The translations under genes were made by a program, and so were the position numbers. The notes under the pieces were generated by a model. The model was not told the DNA's origin, searched no databases, and saw only the letters and a list, made by a program, of their open reading frames with translations. Shown in pieces: positions 32,968-42,394 of a stretch of DNA of 64,000 nucleotides. This DNA is from Leclercia sp. LSNIH1 (GTDB lineage: Bacteria; Pseudomonadota; Gammaproteobacteria; Enterobacterales; Enterobacteriaceae): positions 1,736,001 to 1,800,000 of the forward strand of contig NZ_CP026167.1 in NCBI RefSeq assembly GCF_002902985.1, written 5' to 3'. The number at the start of each line of letters is the position of its first letter. The stretch's first letter is position 1.

Positions 32968-35631
32968 ATGTCAGAACGTCTCCAAAATGACGTGGATCCG
33001 ATCGAAACTCGCGACTGGCAACAGGCGATCGAATCGGTCATCCGTGAAGAAGGTGTTGAGCGCGCTCAGTATCTGATTGAACAGATGCTTTCTGAAGCCC
33101 GCAAAGGCGGCGTGAAAGTAGCTGCAGGTGCAGGGGCTAACAACTACGTAAACACGATTGCCGTTGAAGACGAACCGGAATACCCGGGCAATCTGGATCT
33201 GGAACGCCGTATCCGTTCTGCAATCCGCTGGAACGCCATCATGACCGTTCTGCGCGCATCCAAAAAAGATCTGGAGCTGGGTGGCCACATGGCATCCTTC
33301 CAGTCCTCTGCAACCGTTTATGAAGTGTGCTTTAACCACTTCTTCCGCGCGCGCACCGAGAAAGACGGCGGCGACCTGGTCTACTTCCAGGGCCACATCT
33401 CTCCGGGCGTCTACGCACGTGCCTTCCTGGAAGGTCGTCTGACTGAAGAGCAGATGAACAACTTCCGTCAGGAAGTTCACGGTAAAGGCCTCTCCTCTTA
33501 TCCGCACCCGAAACTGATGCCAGAATTCTGGCAGTTCCCGACCGTTTCCATGGGTCTGGGCCCAATCGGTGCGATCTACCAGGCTAAATTCCTGAAATAT
33601 CTGGAACACCGTGGCCTGAAAGATACCTCTCAGCAGACCGTTTACGCCTTCCTGGGCGACGGCGAGATGGATGAGCCAGAATCCAAAGGCGCGATCACCA
33701 TCGCGACCCGTGAGAAGCTGGACAACCTCTGCTTCATCATCAACTGTAACCTGCAGCGTCTGGATGGTCCGGTAACCGGTAACGGCAAGATCATCAACGA
33801 ACTGGAAGGCATCTTCGCAGGTGCTGGCTGGAACGTGATTAAAGTGATGTGGGGCGGTCGTTGGGACGAGCTGCTGCGTAAAGATACCAGCGGTAAGCTG
33901 ATCCAGCTGATGAACGAAACCGTTGACGGCGACTACCAGACCTTCAAATCCAAAGACGGTGCCTATGTTCGTGAGCACTTCTTCGGTAAATATCCTGAAA
34001 CCGCAGCCCTGGTTGCAGACTGGACTGACGAGCAGATCTGGGCCCTGAACCGTGGTGGTCACGATCCGAAGAAAGTCTACGCTGCACTGAAAAAAGCGCA
34101 GGAAACCAAAGGCAAAGCAACCGTCATCCTGGCTCATACCGTTAAAGGTTATGGCATGGGTGACACTGCCGAAGGTAAAAACATCGCGCACCAGGTTAAG
34201 AAAATGAACATGGACGGCGTGCGTTATATCCGCGACCGTTTCAACGTTCCAGTGACCGACGAGCAGGTTGAAAACCTCTCTTACATCACCTTCCCGGAAG
34301 GTTCTGAAGAGCACACCTATCTGCACGCGCAGCGTCAGAAACTGAACGGCTACCTGCCGTCCCGTCAGGTGAACTTCACTGAGAAACTGGAACTCCCAGC
34401 GCTGGAAGACTTCTCTCAGCTGCTGGAAGAGCAGAACAAAGAGATCTCTACCACTATCGCCTTCGTGCGTGCCCTGAACGTGATGCTGAAGAACAAGTCG
34501 ATCAAAGATCGTCTGGTGCCAATCATCGCGGACGAAGCGCGTACCTTCGGTATGGAAGGTCTGTTCCGTCAGATCGGTATCTACAGCCCGAACGGCCAGC
34601 AGTACACCCCGCAGGACCGTGAGCAGGTTGCATACTACAAAGAAGACGAGAAAGGCCAGATCCTGCAGGAAGGTATCAACGAGCTGGGCGCAGGCGCATC
34701 CTGGCTGGCTGCTGCGACCTCCTACAGCACCAACAACCTGCCGATGATCCCGTTCTACATCTACTACTCCATGTTCGGGTTCCAGCGTATCGGCGACCTG
34801 TGCTGGCAGGCAGGCGACCAGCAGGCTCGCGGCTTCCTGATCGGTGGTACTTCCGGTCGTACGACCCTGAACGGCGAAGGTCTGCAGCACGAAGATGGTC
34901 ACAGCCACATTCAGTCTCTGACTATCCCGAACTGTATCTCTTACGATCCGTCTTACGCGTACGAAGTGGCAGTCATCATGCATGACGGTCTGCAGCGCAT
35001 GTACGGTGAAGCGCAAGAGAACATTTACTACTACATCACCACCCTGAACGAAAACTACCACATGCCGGCCATGCCGGAAGGTGCCGAGGAAGGTATCCGT
35101 AAAGGTATCTACAAACTCGAAACCGTTGAAGGTAGCAAAGGTAAAGTTCAGCTGCTGGGCTCCGGTTCTATCCTGCGTCACGTCCGTGAAGCAGCGCAGA
35201 TCCTGGCGAAAGACTACGGTGTGGGCTCCGACGTGTACAGCGTAACCTCCTTCACTGAACTGGCGCGTGATGGCCAGGATTGTGAGCGCTGGAACATGCT
35301 GCACCCGCTGGAAACTCCGCGCGTTCCGTACATCGCTCAGGTGATGAACGACGCTCCGGCCGTAGCATCTACTGACTACATGAAACTGTTCGCAGAGCAG
35401 GTTCGTACTTACGTTCCAGCTGATGATTATCGCGTACTGGGTACTGACGGCTTCGGTCGTTCTGACAGCCGCGAAAACCTGCGTCACCACTTCGAAGTTG
35501 ATGCTTCTTACGTGGTTGTAGCAGCCCTGGGCGAACTGGCTAAACGTGGCGAAATCGATAAGAAAGTGGTTGCGGACGCAATTACCAAATTCAACATCGA
35601 TGCAGAAAAAGTTAACCCGCGTCTGGCGTAA
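32968..35631 (+). CDS. aceE: Pyruvate dehydrogenase E1 component AceE
   Basis: Thiamine-diphosphate-dependent homodimeric E1 that decarboxylates pyruvate and acetylates the AceF lipoyl group. The 887-residue protein has the ThDP/Mg motif beginning GDGEMDEPE and ending NCNLQ (about 230-261), and an N-terminal segment that binds the E2 core. Codon use is strongly biased, as in highly expressed genes, which also creates long meaningless open frames on the other strand. The start at 32968 has SD AAGGAA. Confidence 0.98.
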   Translation: MSERLQNDVDPIETRDWQQAIESVIREEGVERAQYLIEQMLSEARKGGVKVAAGAGANNYVNTIAVEDEPEYPGNLDLERRIRSAIRWNAIMTVLRASKKDLELGGHMASFQSSATVYEVCFNHFFRARTEKDGGDLVYFQGHISPGVYARAFLEGRLTEEQMNNFRQEVHGKGLSSYPHPKLMPEFWQFPTVSMGLGPIGAIYQAKFLKYLEHRGLKDTSQQTVYAFLGDGEMDEPESKGAITIATREKLDNLCFIINCNLQRLDGPVTGNGKIINELEGIFAGAGWNVIKVMWGGRWDELLRKDTSGKLIQLMNETVDGDYQTFKSKDGAYVREHFFGKYPETAALVADWTDEQIWALNRGGHDPKKVYAALKKAQETKGKATVILAHTVKGYGMGDTAEGKNIAHQVKKMNMDGVRYIRDRFNVPVTDEQVENLSYITFPEGSEEHTYLHAQRQKLNGYLPSRQVNFTEKLELPALEDFSQLLEEQNKEISTTIAFVRALNVMLKNKSIKDRLVPIIADEARTFGMEGLFRQIGIYSPNGQQYTPQDREQVAYYKEDEKGQILQEGINELGAGASWLAAATSYSTNNLPMIPFYIYYSMFGFQRIGDLCWQAGDQQARGFLIGGTSGRTTLNGEGLQHEDGHSHIQSLTIPNCISYDPSYAYEVAVIMHDGLQRMYGEAQENIYYYITTLNENYHMPAMPEGAEEGIRKGIYKLETVEGSKGKVQLLGSGSILRHVREAAQILAKDYGVGSDVYSVTSFTELARDGQDCERWNMLHPLETPRVPYIAQVMNDAPAVASTDYMKLFAEQVRTYVPADDYRVLGTDGFGRSDSRENLRHHFEVDASYVVVAALGELAKRGEIDKKVVADAITKFNIDAEKVNPRLA

Positions 35632-35645
35632 GAGGTAAAAGAATA

Positions 35646-37550
35646 ATGGCTATCGAAATCAATGTACCGGACATCGGGGCTGATGAAGTTGAAATCACCG
35701 AGATCCTGGTCAAAGTAGGCGACAAAGTTGAAGCTGAACAGTCGCTGATCACCGTAGAAGGCGACAAAGCCTCTATGGAAGTCCCGTCTCCTCAGGCTGG
35801 CATCGTTAAAGAGATCAAAGTCTCTGTTGGCGATAAAACCGAGACTGGCAAACTGATCATGATTTTCGATTCCGCCGATGGTGCAGCCGCTGCTGCACCT
35901 GCGCAGGAAGAGAAGAAAGAAGCCGCTCCAGCCGCCGCTGCTCCAGCAGCTGCTGCGGCAGCGAAAGAAGTTAACGTGCCTGACATCGGTGGTGACGAAG
36001 TTGAAGTCACTGAGATCCTGGTGAAAGTGGGCGATACCGTTGCGGCTGAGCAGTCCCTGATCACCGTAGAAGGCGATAAAGCTTCTATGGAAGTGCCAGC
36101 ACCGTTCGCGGGCACCGTTAAAGAGATCAAGATCAACACCGGTGACAAAGTCTCTACTGGCTCCCTGATCATGGTCTTCGAAGTGGCGGGTGCTGAAGGC
36201 GCTGCGGCTCCAGCGAAAGCGGAAGCTGCTCCGGCTCAGGCTGCTGCTCCAGCTGCGGCTGGCGGTGCGAAAGAGGTTAACGTTCCTGACATCGGTGGTG
36301 ACGAAGTTGAAGTCACCGAAGTGATGGTGAAAGTGGGCGATAAAGTTGCCGCTGAACAGTCACTGATCACCGTTGAAGGCGACAAGGCTTCTATGGAAGT
36401 GCCTGCGCCGTTCGCCGGTACCGTTAAAGAGATCAAAATCAGCACCGGCGACAAAGTTTCTACTGGCTCCCTGATCATGGTCTTCGAAGTGGAAGGCGCT
36501 GCGCCTGCAGCCGCTCCGGCCGCTGCTGCTGCGCCAGCACCTGCTGCTGCACCGGCTCAGGCTGCTAAACCAGCTGCCGCTCCGGCTGCGAAAGCGGAAG
36601 GCAAATCTGAGTTCGCTGAAAACGACGCATACGTCCACGCGACCCCGCTGATTCGTCGCCTGGCGCGCGAATTCGGTGTGAACCTGGCGAAAGTGAAAGG
36701 GACTGGCCGTAAAGGTCGTATCCTGCGTGAAGACGTTCAGGCTTACGTGAAAGAGGCGGTTAAACGCGCTGAAGCGGCACCTGCTGCTGCCACCGGTGGC
36801 GGTATCCCGGGCATGCTGCCTTGGCCGAAAGTGGACTTCAGCAAGTTCGGCGAAATCGAAGAAGTGGAACTGGGCCGTATCCAGAAAATCTCTGGTGCTA
36901 ACCTGAGCCGTAACTGGGTGATGATCCCGCACGTTACCCACTTCGACAAAACCGATATCACCGATCTGGAAGCGTTCCGTAAACAGCAGAACGCCGAAGC
37001 TGAGAAGCGTAAACTGGACGTGAAATTCACCCCAGTGGTCTTCATCATGAAGGCAGTTGCTGCGGCTCTGGAACAGATGCCACGCTTCAACAGCTCCCTG
37101 TCCGAAGATGGCCAGAAGCTGACGCTGAAGAAATACATCAACATCGGTGTTGCGGTTGATACGCCAAACGGTCTGGTTGTTCCGGTCTTTAAAGACGTGA
37201 ACAAGAAGAGCGTTACCGAGCTGTCTCGTGAACTGACCACCATCTCCAAGAAAGCGCGTGATGGTAAGCTGACTGCCGGCGAAATGCAGGGCGGCTGCTT
37301 CACTATCTCCAGCATCGGCGGCCTGGGTACTACCCACTTCGCGCCGATTGTTAACGCGCCGGAAGTGGCGATCCTTGGTGTCTCCAAGTCTGCGATGGAG
37401 CCGGTGTGGAATGGTAAAGAGTTTGTGCCGCGTCTGATGATGCCAATCTCTCTCTCCTTCGACCACCGCGTGATCGACGGTGCTGATGGTGCGCGCTTTA
37501 TCACCATCATCAACAACATGCTGAGCGACATTCGCCGCCTGGTGATGTAA
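35646..37550 (+). CDS. aceF: Pyruvate dehydrogenase E2 (dihydrolipoyl acetyltransferase) AceF
   Basis: Structural core of the complex; transfers acetyl groups to CoA. The 634-residue protein has three tandem lipoyl domains (about 1-75, 106-180, 209-283) with lipoyl lysines Lys41, Lys145 and Lys247, each in [10 protein letters not shown]. Ala/Pro-rich flexible linkers follow each one. Then come the peripheral-subunit-binding domain (about 329-366) and the catalytic domain with DHRVIDG near the C-terminus. Lipoyl domains 2 and 3 are almost identical to each other. It starts 14 bases after aceE and ends at a strong terminator. Confidence 0.98.
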   Translation: MAIEINVPDIGADEVEITEILVKVGDKVEAEQSLITVEGDKASMEVPSPQAGIVKEIKVSVGDKTETGKLIMIFDSADGAAAAAPAQEEKKEAAPAAAAPAAAAAAKEVNVPDIGGDEVEVTEILVKVGDTVAAEQSLITVEGDKASMEVPAPFAGTVKEIKINTGDKVSTGSLIMVFEVAGAEGAAAPAKAEAAPAQAAAPAAAGGAKEVNVPDIGGDEVEVTEVMVKVGDKVAAEQSLITVEGDKASMEVPAPFAGTVKEIKISTGDKVSTGSLIMVFEVEGAAPAAAPAAAAAPAPAAAPAQAAKPAAAPAAKAEGKSEFAENDAYVHATPLIRRLAREFGVNLAKVKGTGRKGRILREDVQAYVKEAVKRAEAAPAAATGGGIPGMLPWPKVDFSKFGEIEEVELGRIQKISGANLSRNWVMIPHVTHFDKTDITDLEAFRKQQNAEAEKRKLDVKFTPVVFIMKAVAAALEQMPRFNSSLSEDGQKLTLKKYINIGVAVDTPNGLVVPVFKDVNKKSVTELSRELTTISKKARDGKLTAGEMQGGCFTISSIGGLGTTHFAPIVNAPEVAILGVSKSAMEPVWNGKEFVPRLMMPISLSFDHRVIDGADGARFITIINNMLSDIRRLVM

Positions 37551-37552
37551 GT

Positions 37553-37582
37553 AAAAAAGCCGGCCTGACGGCCGGCTTTTTT
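37553..37582 (+). terminator. Intrinsic terminator after aceF
   Basis: Perfect stem AAAAAAGCCGGCC-TGAC-GGCCGGCTTTTTT, two bases after the aceF stop. It separates lpd, which has its own leader, from aceEF. Confidence 0.9.
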
Positions 37583-37649
37583 CTGTTAATCTCATGTAGT
37601 TCGTGGGGTTATTGGCGAAAGCGGAAATTCGTGAGCCGTTTGTTGTTTC

Positions 37650-37667
37650 AAAATTGTTAACAATTTT
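37650..37667. promoter_or_regulatory. AT-rich 18-bp palindrome in the lpd promoter region
   Basis: AAAATTGTTAACAATTTT is a perfect palindrome about 83 bases before the lpd ATG. It contains GTTAAC, reminiscent of ArcA-P binding sequence; E. coli lpd is ArcA-repressed. The binding protein is inferred, the palindrome is directly seen. Confidence 0.5.
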
Positions 37668-37749
37668 GTAAACTGCGGGCGGATAGAACGTCCCGGTGGA
37701 TGAAGGGCGACAAAGTACCTGGACCGCCGGAAATCAATAAGAGGTCATG

Positions 37750-39174
37750 ATGAGTACTGAAATCAAAACTCAGGTCGTGGTACTTGGGGCAGGCCCGGCA
37801 GGTTATTCTGCTGCCTTCCGTTGCGCTGATTTAGGTCTGGAAACCGTCATCGTAGAACGCTACAACACCCTGGGTGGTGTTTGTCTGAACGTCGGCTGTA
37901 TCCCTTCTAAAGCGCTGCTGCACGTAGCGAAAGTTATCGAAGAAGCCAAAGCGCTGGCTGAACACGGTATCGTCTTCGGCGAGCCGAAAACCGATATCGA
38001 TAAAATTCGTACCTGGAAAGAGAAAGTCATCAATCAGCTGACCGGCGGTCTGGCTGGTATGGCTAAAGGCCGTAAAGTAAAAGTAGTTAACGGTCTGGGT
38101 AAATTCACCGGGGCCAACACCCTGGAAGTGGAAGGCGAAAACGGCAAAACCGTAATCAACTTCGACAACGCGATCATCGCGGCGGGCTCCCGTCCGATCG
38201 AACTGCCATTCATTCCACATGAAGATCCGCGCGTATGGGACTCCACCGATGCGCTGGAGCTGAAAGAAGTACCAAAACGCCTGCTGGTTATGGGCGGTGG
38301 TATTATCGGTCTGGAAATGGGTACCGTTTACCATGCGCTGGGTTCAGACATTGACGTGGTTGAGATGTTCGACCAGGTTATCCCGGCTGCTGACAAAGAC
38401 ATCGTTAAAGTCTTCACCAAACGCATCAGCAAGAAATTCAACCTGATGCTGGAAACCAAAGTGACTGCCGTTGAAGCGAAAGAAGACGGTATTTACGTTT
38501 CCATGGAAGGTAAAAAAGCCCCTGCTGAAGCGCAGCGTTACGACGCCGTGCTGGTGGCGATCGGTCGTGTGCCGAACGGTAAAAACCTCAATGCAGGTGC
38601 AGCGGGCGTGGAAGTGGACGACCGTGGTTTCATCCGCGTTGACAAACAGCTGCGCACTAACGTGCCGCACATCTTTGCTATCGGCGATATCGTCGGTCAG
38701 CCAATGCTGGCGCACAAAGGTGTTCACGAAGGCCACGTTGCCGCAGAAGTTATCGCCGGGATGAAGCACTACTTCGACCCGAAAGTGATCCCATCTATCG
38801 CCTACACCGAGCCAGAAGTGGCATGGGTCGGTCTGACCGAGAAAGAAGCGAAAGAGAAAGGCATCAGCTACGAAACTGCCACCTTCCCGTGGGCTGCTTC
38901 TGGCCGTGCTATCGCTTCCGACTGCGCAGACGGTATGACCAAACTGATCTTCGACAAAGAGACTCACCGTGTGATCGGTGGTGCGATTGTCGGCACCAAC
39001 GGCGGCGAGCTGCTGGGCGAGATCGGTCTGGCGATCGAAATGGGTTGCGACGCTGAAGACATCGCGCTGACCATCCACGCTCACCCGACTCTGCACGAGT
39101 CTGTTGGCCTGGCGGCAGAAGTGTTTGAAGGCAGCATCACCGACCTGCCAAACGCGAAAGCGAAGAAGAAGTAA
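37750..39174 (+). CDS. lpd: Dihydrolipoamide dehydrogenase Lpd (E3)
   Basis: FAD-dependent E3 shared by pyruvate and 2-oxoglutarate dehydrogenases and the glycine cleavage system. The 474-residue protein has the FAD GxGxxG loop VLGAGPAGYS, the redox disulphide Cys45/Cys50 in CLNVGC, the NAD loop GGGIIGLEMG near 180-189 and the catalytic HAHPTLHE near the C-terminus. ATG codons occur at both 37747 and 37750; the second gives the known N-terminus MSTEIKTQ. The independent leader and palindrome upstream imply its own promoter besides readthrough from aceEF. Confidence 0.97.
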   Translation: MSTEIKTQVVVLGAGPAGYSAAFRCADLGLETVIVERYNTLGGVCLNVGCIPSKALLHVAKVIEEAKALAEHGIVFGEPKTDIDKIRTWKEKVINQLTGGLAGMAKGRKVKVVNGLGKFTGANTLEVEGENGKTVINFDNAIIAAGSRPIELPFIPHEDPRVWDSTDALELKEVPKRLLVMGGGIIGLEMGTVYHALGSDIDVVEMFDQVIPAADKDIVKVFTKRISKKFNLMLETKVTAVEAKEDGIYVSMEGKKAPAEAQRYDAVLVAIGRVPNGKNLNAGAAGVEVDDRGFIRVDKQLRTNVPHIFAIGDIVGQPMLAHKGVHEGHVAAEVIAGMKHYFDPKVIPSIAYTEPEVAWVGLTEKEAKEKGISYETATFPWAASGRAIASDCADGMTKLIFDKETHRVIGGAIVGTNGGELLGEIGLAIEMGCDAEDIALTIHAHPTLHESVGLAAEVFEGSITDLPNAKAKKK

Positions 39175-39225
39175 GCTTACGCTGACCAGCCAGAAGGCGC
39201 TCTCTGCTTTCTGGCTCTTAATCAG

Positions 39226-39247
39226 GCGGCCTGTGGCCGCTTTTTTT
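39226..39247 (+). terminator. Intrinsic terminator after lpd
   Basis: GCGGCC-TGT-GGCCGC followed directly by seven T. A second inverted repeat, AGCCAGAA with TTCTGGCT (39189-39216), stands just before it. Confidence 0.85.
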
Positions 39248-39400
39248 GTGCCTGCCAACCTGCCGGTGTGTTAACAATTTTGACAATTGATTATCTAAAC
39301 AACACCTTGTTTCACAAGAAATAATTCCCAGTAACTTGTCATTCCCTGACACTGGTAACGTAGTAAACTAGTAGCAAGGTAATTAAATTGAGGGAATGTA

Positions 39401-39685
39401 ATGAAACGCTTTTTAAAGCCTGCTCTGTTAATGACTGTTCTGGTATCCGGTATGGCCTGCGCCAGCGATCCGGTGATTCCGTGGGCCGCTAACAGCGGGG
39501 TAACCGAAAGTACGCACATTGCTGCGATGGGGCAGGATCTGAATGCGCGGCACCAACAGATCACCCATACTCAGGAAGGCGTCTGGGCAGCGAACTCTGG
39601 CAGTATTCATGATGATGAGGCGGCCTTAACCAGCACGAAATCGGCTTTTAAAGGCTATCCTGAGCTGATGCCGCATCAGGGATAA
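39401..39685 (+). CDS. Small exported protein of unknown function with a repeated WAANSG motif
   Basis: A 94-residue protein I do not recognise. It has a clear Sec signal peptide (MKRFLK then a hydrophobic stretch, probable cleavage after ACA at residue 21); the Cys20 context is not a lipobox, so the mature form of about 73 residues is probably periplasmic or secreted. WAANSG occurs at 28-33 and 62-67, giving a two-repeat layout about 34 residues apart. SD GAGGGAA precedes the ATG. The upstream region shares a 14-base element with the lpd promoter region. A REP pair follows. Absent from this position in E. coli K-12 as I remember it. Confidence 0.75.
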   Translation: MKRFLKPALLMTVLVSGMACASDPVIPWAANSGVTESTHIAAMGQDLNARHQQITHTQEGVWAANSGSIHDDEAALTSTKSAFKGYPELMPHQG

Positions 39686-39693
39686 TGCTGATT

Positions 39694-39765
39694 CCCGGAT
39701 GCGGAGCAAACACCTTATCCGGGCTTGTTTATAATCGCCCGGGTAAGGCGAAGCCGCATCCGGGC
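39694..39765. repeat. Pair of inverted REP elements (BIME-like)
   Basis: Two REP-like palindromic units in opposite orientation. The first runs 39694-39724 (CCCGGATGCGG...TTATCCGGGC); the second runs 39738-39765 (CCCGGGTAAGGCG...GCATCCGGGC). They match the enterobacterial REP core and lie between two convergent gene ends. Confidence 0.85.
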
Positions 39766-39772
39766 CCATTCC

Positions 39773-40564
39773 TTAGCGGGCCACCGGCTGCCAGCCTGGC
39801 GCCGTCGTAAAGGCGCTCATCGCCTGCGCCTGTTGCTGTGAATCCGCGCCGAGATTGCGCTGATACACCTTGTCATCTTGATCGATGATAAAGCTCATTA
39901 TCCCTGTCTGACCGTAGCTTACGGGCCAGGCGACCATCGCAAATCCCTCCTGAGCGGGTAAGATGCGGAAATGATAGCCGTGGTAGCCTTCGCCCGGTTG
40001 CGGCGGGTTGAATGCCGGACCCAGCGGGCTTGGCGCTTCGCCTGGGACTGTGGGCCAGTAAAGACCCTCTTTTTTCCCCGGAGTGCTGACGATGCTTTGT
40101 GCATACCGATGATTCAGCGCGTAGTAACTCTGCTGGGCATCAACATACGCATGCAGCGCTTCCATGGCCGCCAGTTCATTTCGACCGATTTCCCGGGTCT
40201 GAATTTCCTCTGCGCCAGCCTTCATATCAAAGCGCCAGCCTTCGGCGGTTTTAACCAACGGGACAGGTAGCTGCCAGCCGCTGCTGCCAACGGCCAGATG
40301 GGCAACCTCTCCGTCGAGGACTATCTCATGCTTAACCTGCCAGTCGCGCAGAAAACGATCCACCGCGTCAGGATCGACCCCTTCCGGCGGTAGCGCATCG
40401 TGCCAGTTATCACCCAGCAGATCCTGCATGGCGCGTTGATCTTGCTCGCTAATGGCTTTGGTCAGCGCGCTGGCAGCCCCGTCGGGCGTAGGAAAATGCG
40501 CCTGGGCGACGGCAAATGATGAAACCATCAGCAATAAGACGCCCGCGATCGGTTTACTTTTCAT
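39773..40564 (-). CDS. DUF2950 family exported protein
   Basis: A 263-residue protein with a signal peptide (MKSKPIAGVLLLMVSSFAVAQA) and the DUF2950 features I recognise: FPTPDGAASAL after cleavage, YWPTVPGEAPSPLGP, and GYHFRILPAQ. Function unknown; probably periplasmic. The start at 40564 is set by SD AAGGAA and the signal peptide; a longer reading to 40639 would overlap the upstream gene. It starts 10 bases after the DUF3300 gene, and DUF3300-DUF2950 adjacency is common in other proteobacteria, so the two probably work together. Confidence 0.82.
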   Translation of the reverse strand: MKSKPIAGVLLLMVSSFAVAQAHFPTPDGAASALTKAISEQDQRAMQDLLGDNWHDALPPEGVDPDAVDRFLRDWQVKHEIVLDGEVAHLAVGSSGWQLPVPLVKTAEGWRFDMKAGAEEIQTREIGRNELAAMEALHAYVDAQQSYYALNHRYAQSIVSTPGKKEGLYWPTVPGEAPSPLGPAFNPPQPGEGYHGYHFRILPAQEGFAMVAWPVSYGQTGIMSFIIDQDDKVYQRNLGADSQQQAQAMSAFTTAPGWQPVAR

Positions 40565-40574
40565 GACGGCTTCC

Positions 40575-42080
40575 TTAACGATGGCGTAATTCACGGTGTT
40601 CAACATGGCGTTCGAACCGCTGATCTCGCAGGTCCGCACGCTGCTCGCCGTTAAGCGAAGCGCGTTGGCGGCTTTCCAGCCCGCGTTGCTGCTGGGCCCG
40701 CCAGTTAGCTGAGCGGCTGTCGTTACCGCTCAGCGCATTGGCGCGTAGTGGTCGGGAGTCATGCTCCACAGGGCGTGCAGCCTGTTTGTGCTCAGTATGC
40801 GGCTGGCTAAGGCGATGCTGCACCCGGGGCGGTGGGCTGTCGTAACCACGGAAATTGTTCCGCTGTGAGATCTGTTTAAGCTGCTGGCTGGAGGTCGGGT
40901 GCTGTCCATGCAGGGTTGCAGGTTGCCTGAGCTGGGTCAGCGATTTGCCCGTCGACTGCTGCACCTGCGCCATCGCCGCCTGACGCTGGCTGTCGCGGTT
41001 GACCGACTGATGCTCTGTCGCGCTCAGCCCCTGGGAAATATGGGTCTGGTGAAAGTGGCTGGCGAGCTGGCTATTGGTGTAGGGAACGCCGTTGCGATAA
41101 GCCGGGTTATGCTGCCAGGCCATGTGGTTATCTGTGCGGTGCTCTCCGGTTATCTTGTTGTAATTGTTAACGTTGATATTGATATTATCGCCATTATGCG
41201 AATAACCATCATGATGATGGTCGTCGTGATGATCGTCATCGTGATGATGGTGGTCATCGTCGTGATGATCCCAGTCGATACTGCTAAAGAGCGCGTAGGT
41301 GGTGGCGACACCCAGGCTATAGCCAAACCCTTTCACAAAGCTGCTGGTAAATTGCTGACCGGGAGAAGGGGGCAGATATACCGGCGGATAGCTGGCGTTG
41401 GGCCAGGTTCCATACACCACAGATGGGTTATAGGATGGCACATAGACCACCTGCGGGTCGGCAGGCTCTATTTTGATCACCGTCTGGCTGGGCGTGGAGG
41501 CTGTTTTCACCGTAGCGGTTGAGGTGGGTACTGTCGCTACCGTCACTTTTTGCTGCGGCGTCGATGTTAACGCCCCGGTTTGCTGCGCCAGCGCGCGCAG
41601 GCGTTGCACGGCGTCCATCACATCTTTTGGCTGCGCCAGGAAAGCGTCTCCCAGATTTTGTACCCATTCGGGGTTGCCGCCCAGCAACGACATAAGCTGC
41701 GGGAAGGCGACCAGGGATTTCACGCTGGCGTCCCAGGGCTGACCGGAGACGGCCTGAATGGCGGCATCACCCTCCATTTTGGGATTATCCTGCGACCACT
41801 GCGCCGCCTGGATAACGCTGGAAGGGTAGGTCGAGGCCATCAGAATCTGTGACAGGAGGGGGTCGGGATAGAGCGCGATGGGCGCAACCCACTGGTCAAT
41901 TTGTGCGGCGCTATAGACTGGGGCGGCAACGGGCGCTGGTGGAGTGGCAGCCGTTGTAGCTGGCGCAGTTTCGCTTACGGACTCAGGTGCGCGGCTTTTA
42001 ACATACATCACCCCGGAGGCGGCAAATAGCCCGACGCTACAGAGAAGGGCGAGCAACGTTGGGGAAAAGGGCAGCTTCAT
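40575..42080 (-). CDS. DUF3300 family membrane-anchored protein (YacH-like)
   Basis: A 501-residue protein at the locus where E. coli carries yacH, also DUF3300. It has an N-terminal membrane anchor (about 8-27), a Ala/Pro/Thr-rich linker, the DUF3300 domain (about 60-250, with QWVAPIALYPDPLLSQILMA and PADPQVVYVPSYNPSVVYG), then a His/Asp tract encoded at about 41185-41270 and a Gln/Arg/His-rich low-complexity tail. The His/Asp tract could bind metal, but that is speculation. Probably periplasmic-facing. Function unknown. Confidence 0.82.
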   Translation of the reverse strand: MKLPFSPTLLALLCSVGLFAASGVMYVKSRAPESVSETAPATTAATPPAPVAAPVYSAAQIDQWVAPIALYPDPLLSQILMASTYPSSVIQAAQWSQDNPKMEGDAAIQAVSGQPWDASVKSLVAFPQLMSLLGGNPEWVQNLGDAFLAQPKDVMDAVQRLRALAQQTGALTSTPQQKVTVATVPTSTATVKTASTPSQTVIKIEPADPQVVYVPSYNPSVVYGTWPNASYPPVYLPPSPGQQFTSSFVKGFGYSLGVATTYALFSSIDWDHHDDDHHHHDDDHHDDHHHDGYSHNGDNININVNNYNKITGEHRTDNHMAWQHNPAYRNGVPYTNSQLASHFHQTHISQGLSATEHQSVNRDSQRQAAMAQVQQSTGKSLTQLRQPATLHGQHPTSSQQLKQISQRNNFRGYDSPPPRVQHRLSQPHTEHKQAARPVEHDSRPLRANALSGNDSRSANWRAQQQRGLESRQRASLNGEQRADLRDQRFERHVEHRELRHR

Positions 42081-42394
42081 AAAGACTCCGAAGAGAAGAG
42101 TTATGCCGGGAGTATAATCTTCCCGTCCCTCGCTTTTTGACTTTACGGGTGGAACCGTGGGCCTTCATCGGGCAAAGAGTGTGACTATTTATTACACAGC
42201 AGCGTGCCGCTACACCATGCTTAACGATTCAGCAAACAATTTAATGTTGCTTTTTTGTAAACGGATTAACACTGTCTGAAAATCCTGCTATGCTGCCCGA
42301 CGCGGTATCGGGCATATACCCTACAAACTGCTGTCTCACAGGAGCGTGAAGAGAACGCCCGCCGCATATGACAATGAGAGCGAGGAGAACCGTC
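42081..42394. other. Divergent intergenic region, DUF3300 gene / acnB
   Basis: Just over 300 bases without a gene. It contains the acnB promoter candidate (42266-42294) and a short inverted repeat GCCCGA-N7-TCGGGC at 42295-42313 in the acnB leader. No other feature is recognised. Confidence 0.7.
42266..42294 (+). promoter_or_regulatory. Candidate acnB promoter
   Basis: TTAACA (five of six to TTGACA), a 17-bp spacer and TATGCT (four of six to TATAAT), about 100 bases before the acnB start. Confidence 0.6.

Noticed and set aside
32971..35490. 839-codon open frame on the minus strand opposite aceE
   Set aside because: Strong codon bias in aceE removes stops from the complementary frame. The translation has no recognisable domain and the plus-strand gene is certain.
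41185..41290. Short tandem repeats rich in GATGATGGTCAT-like units, possible CRISPR or minisatellite
   Set aside because: No regular repeat-spacer structure; the pattern is the codon image of a His/Asp tract in the DUF3300 protein.
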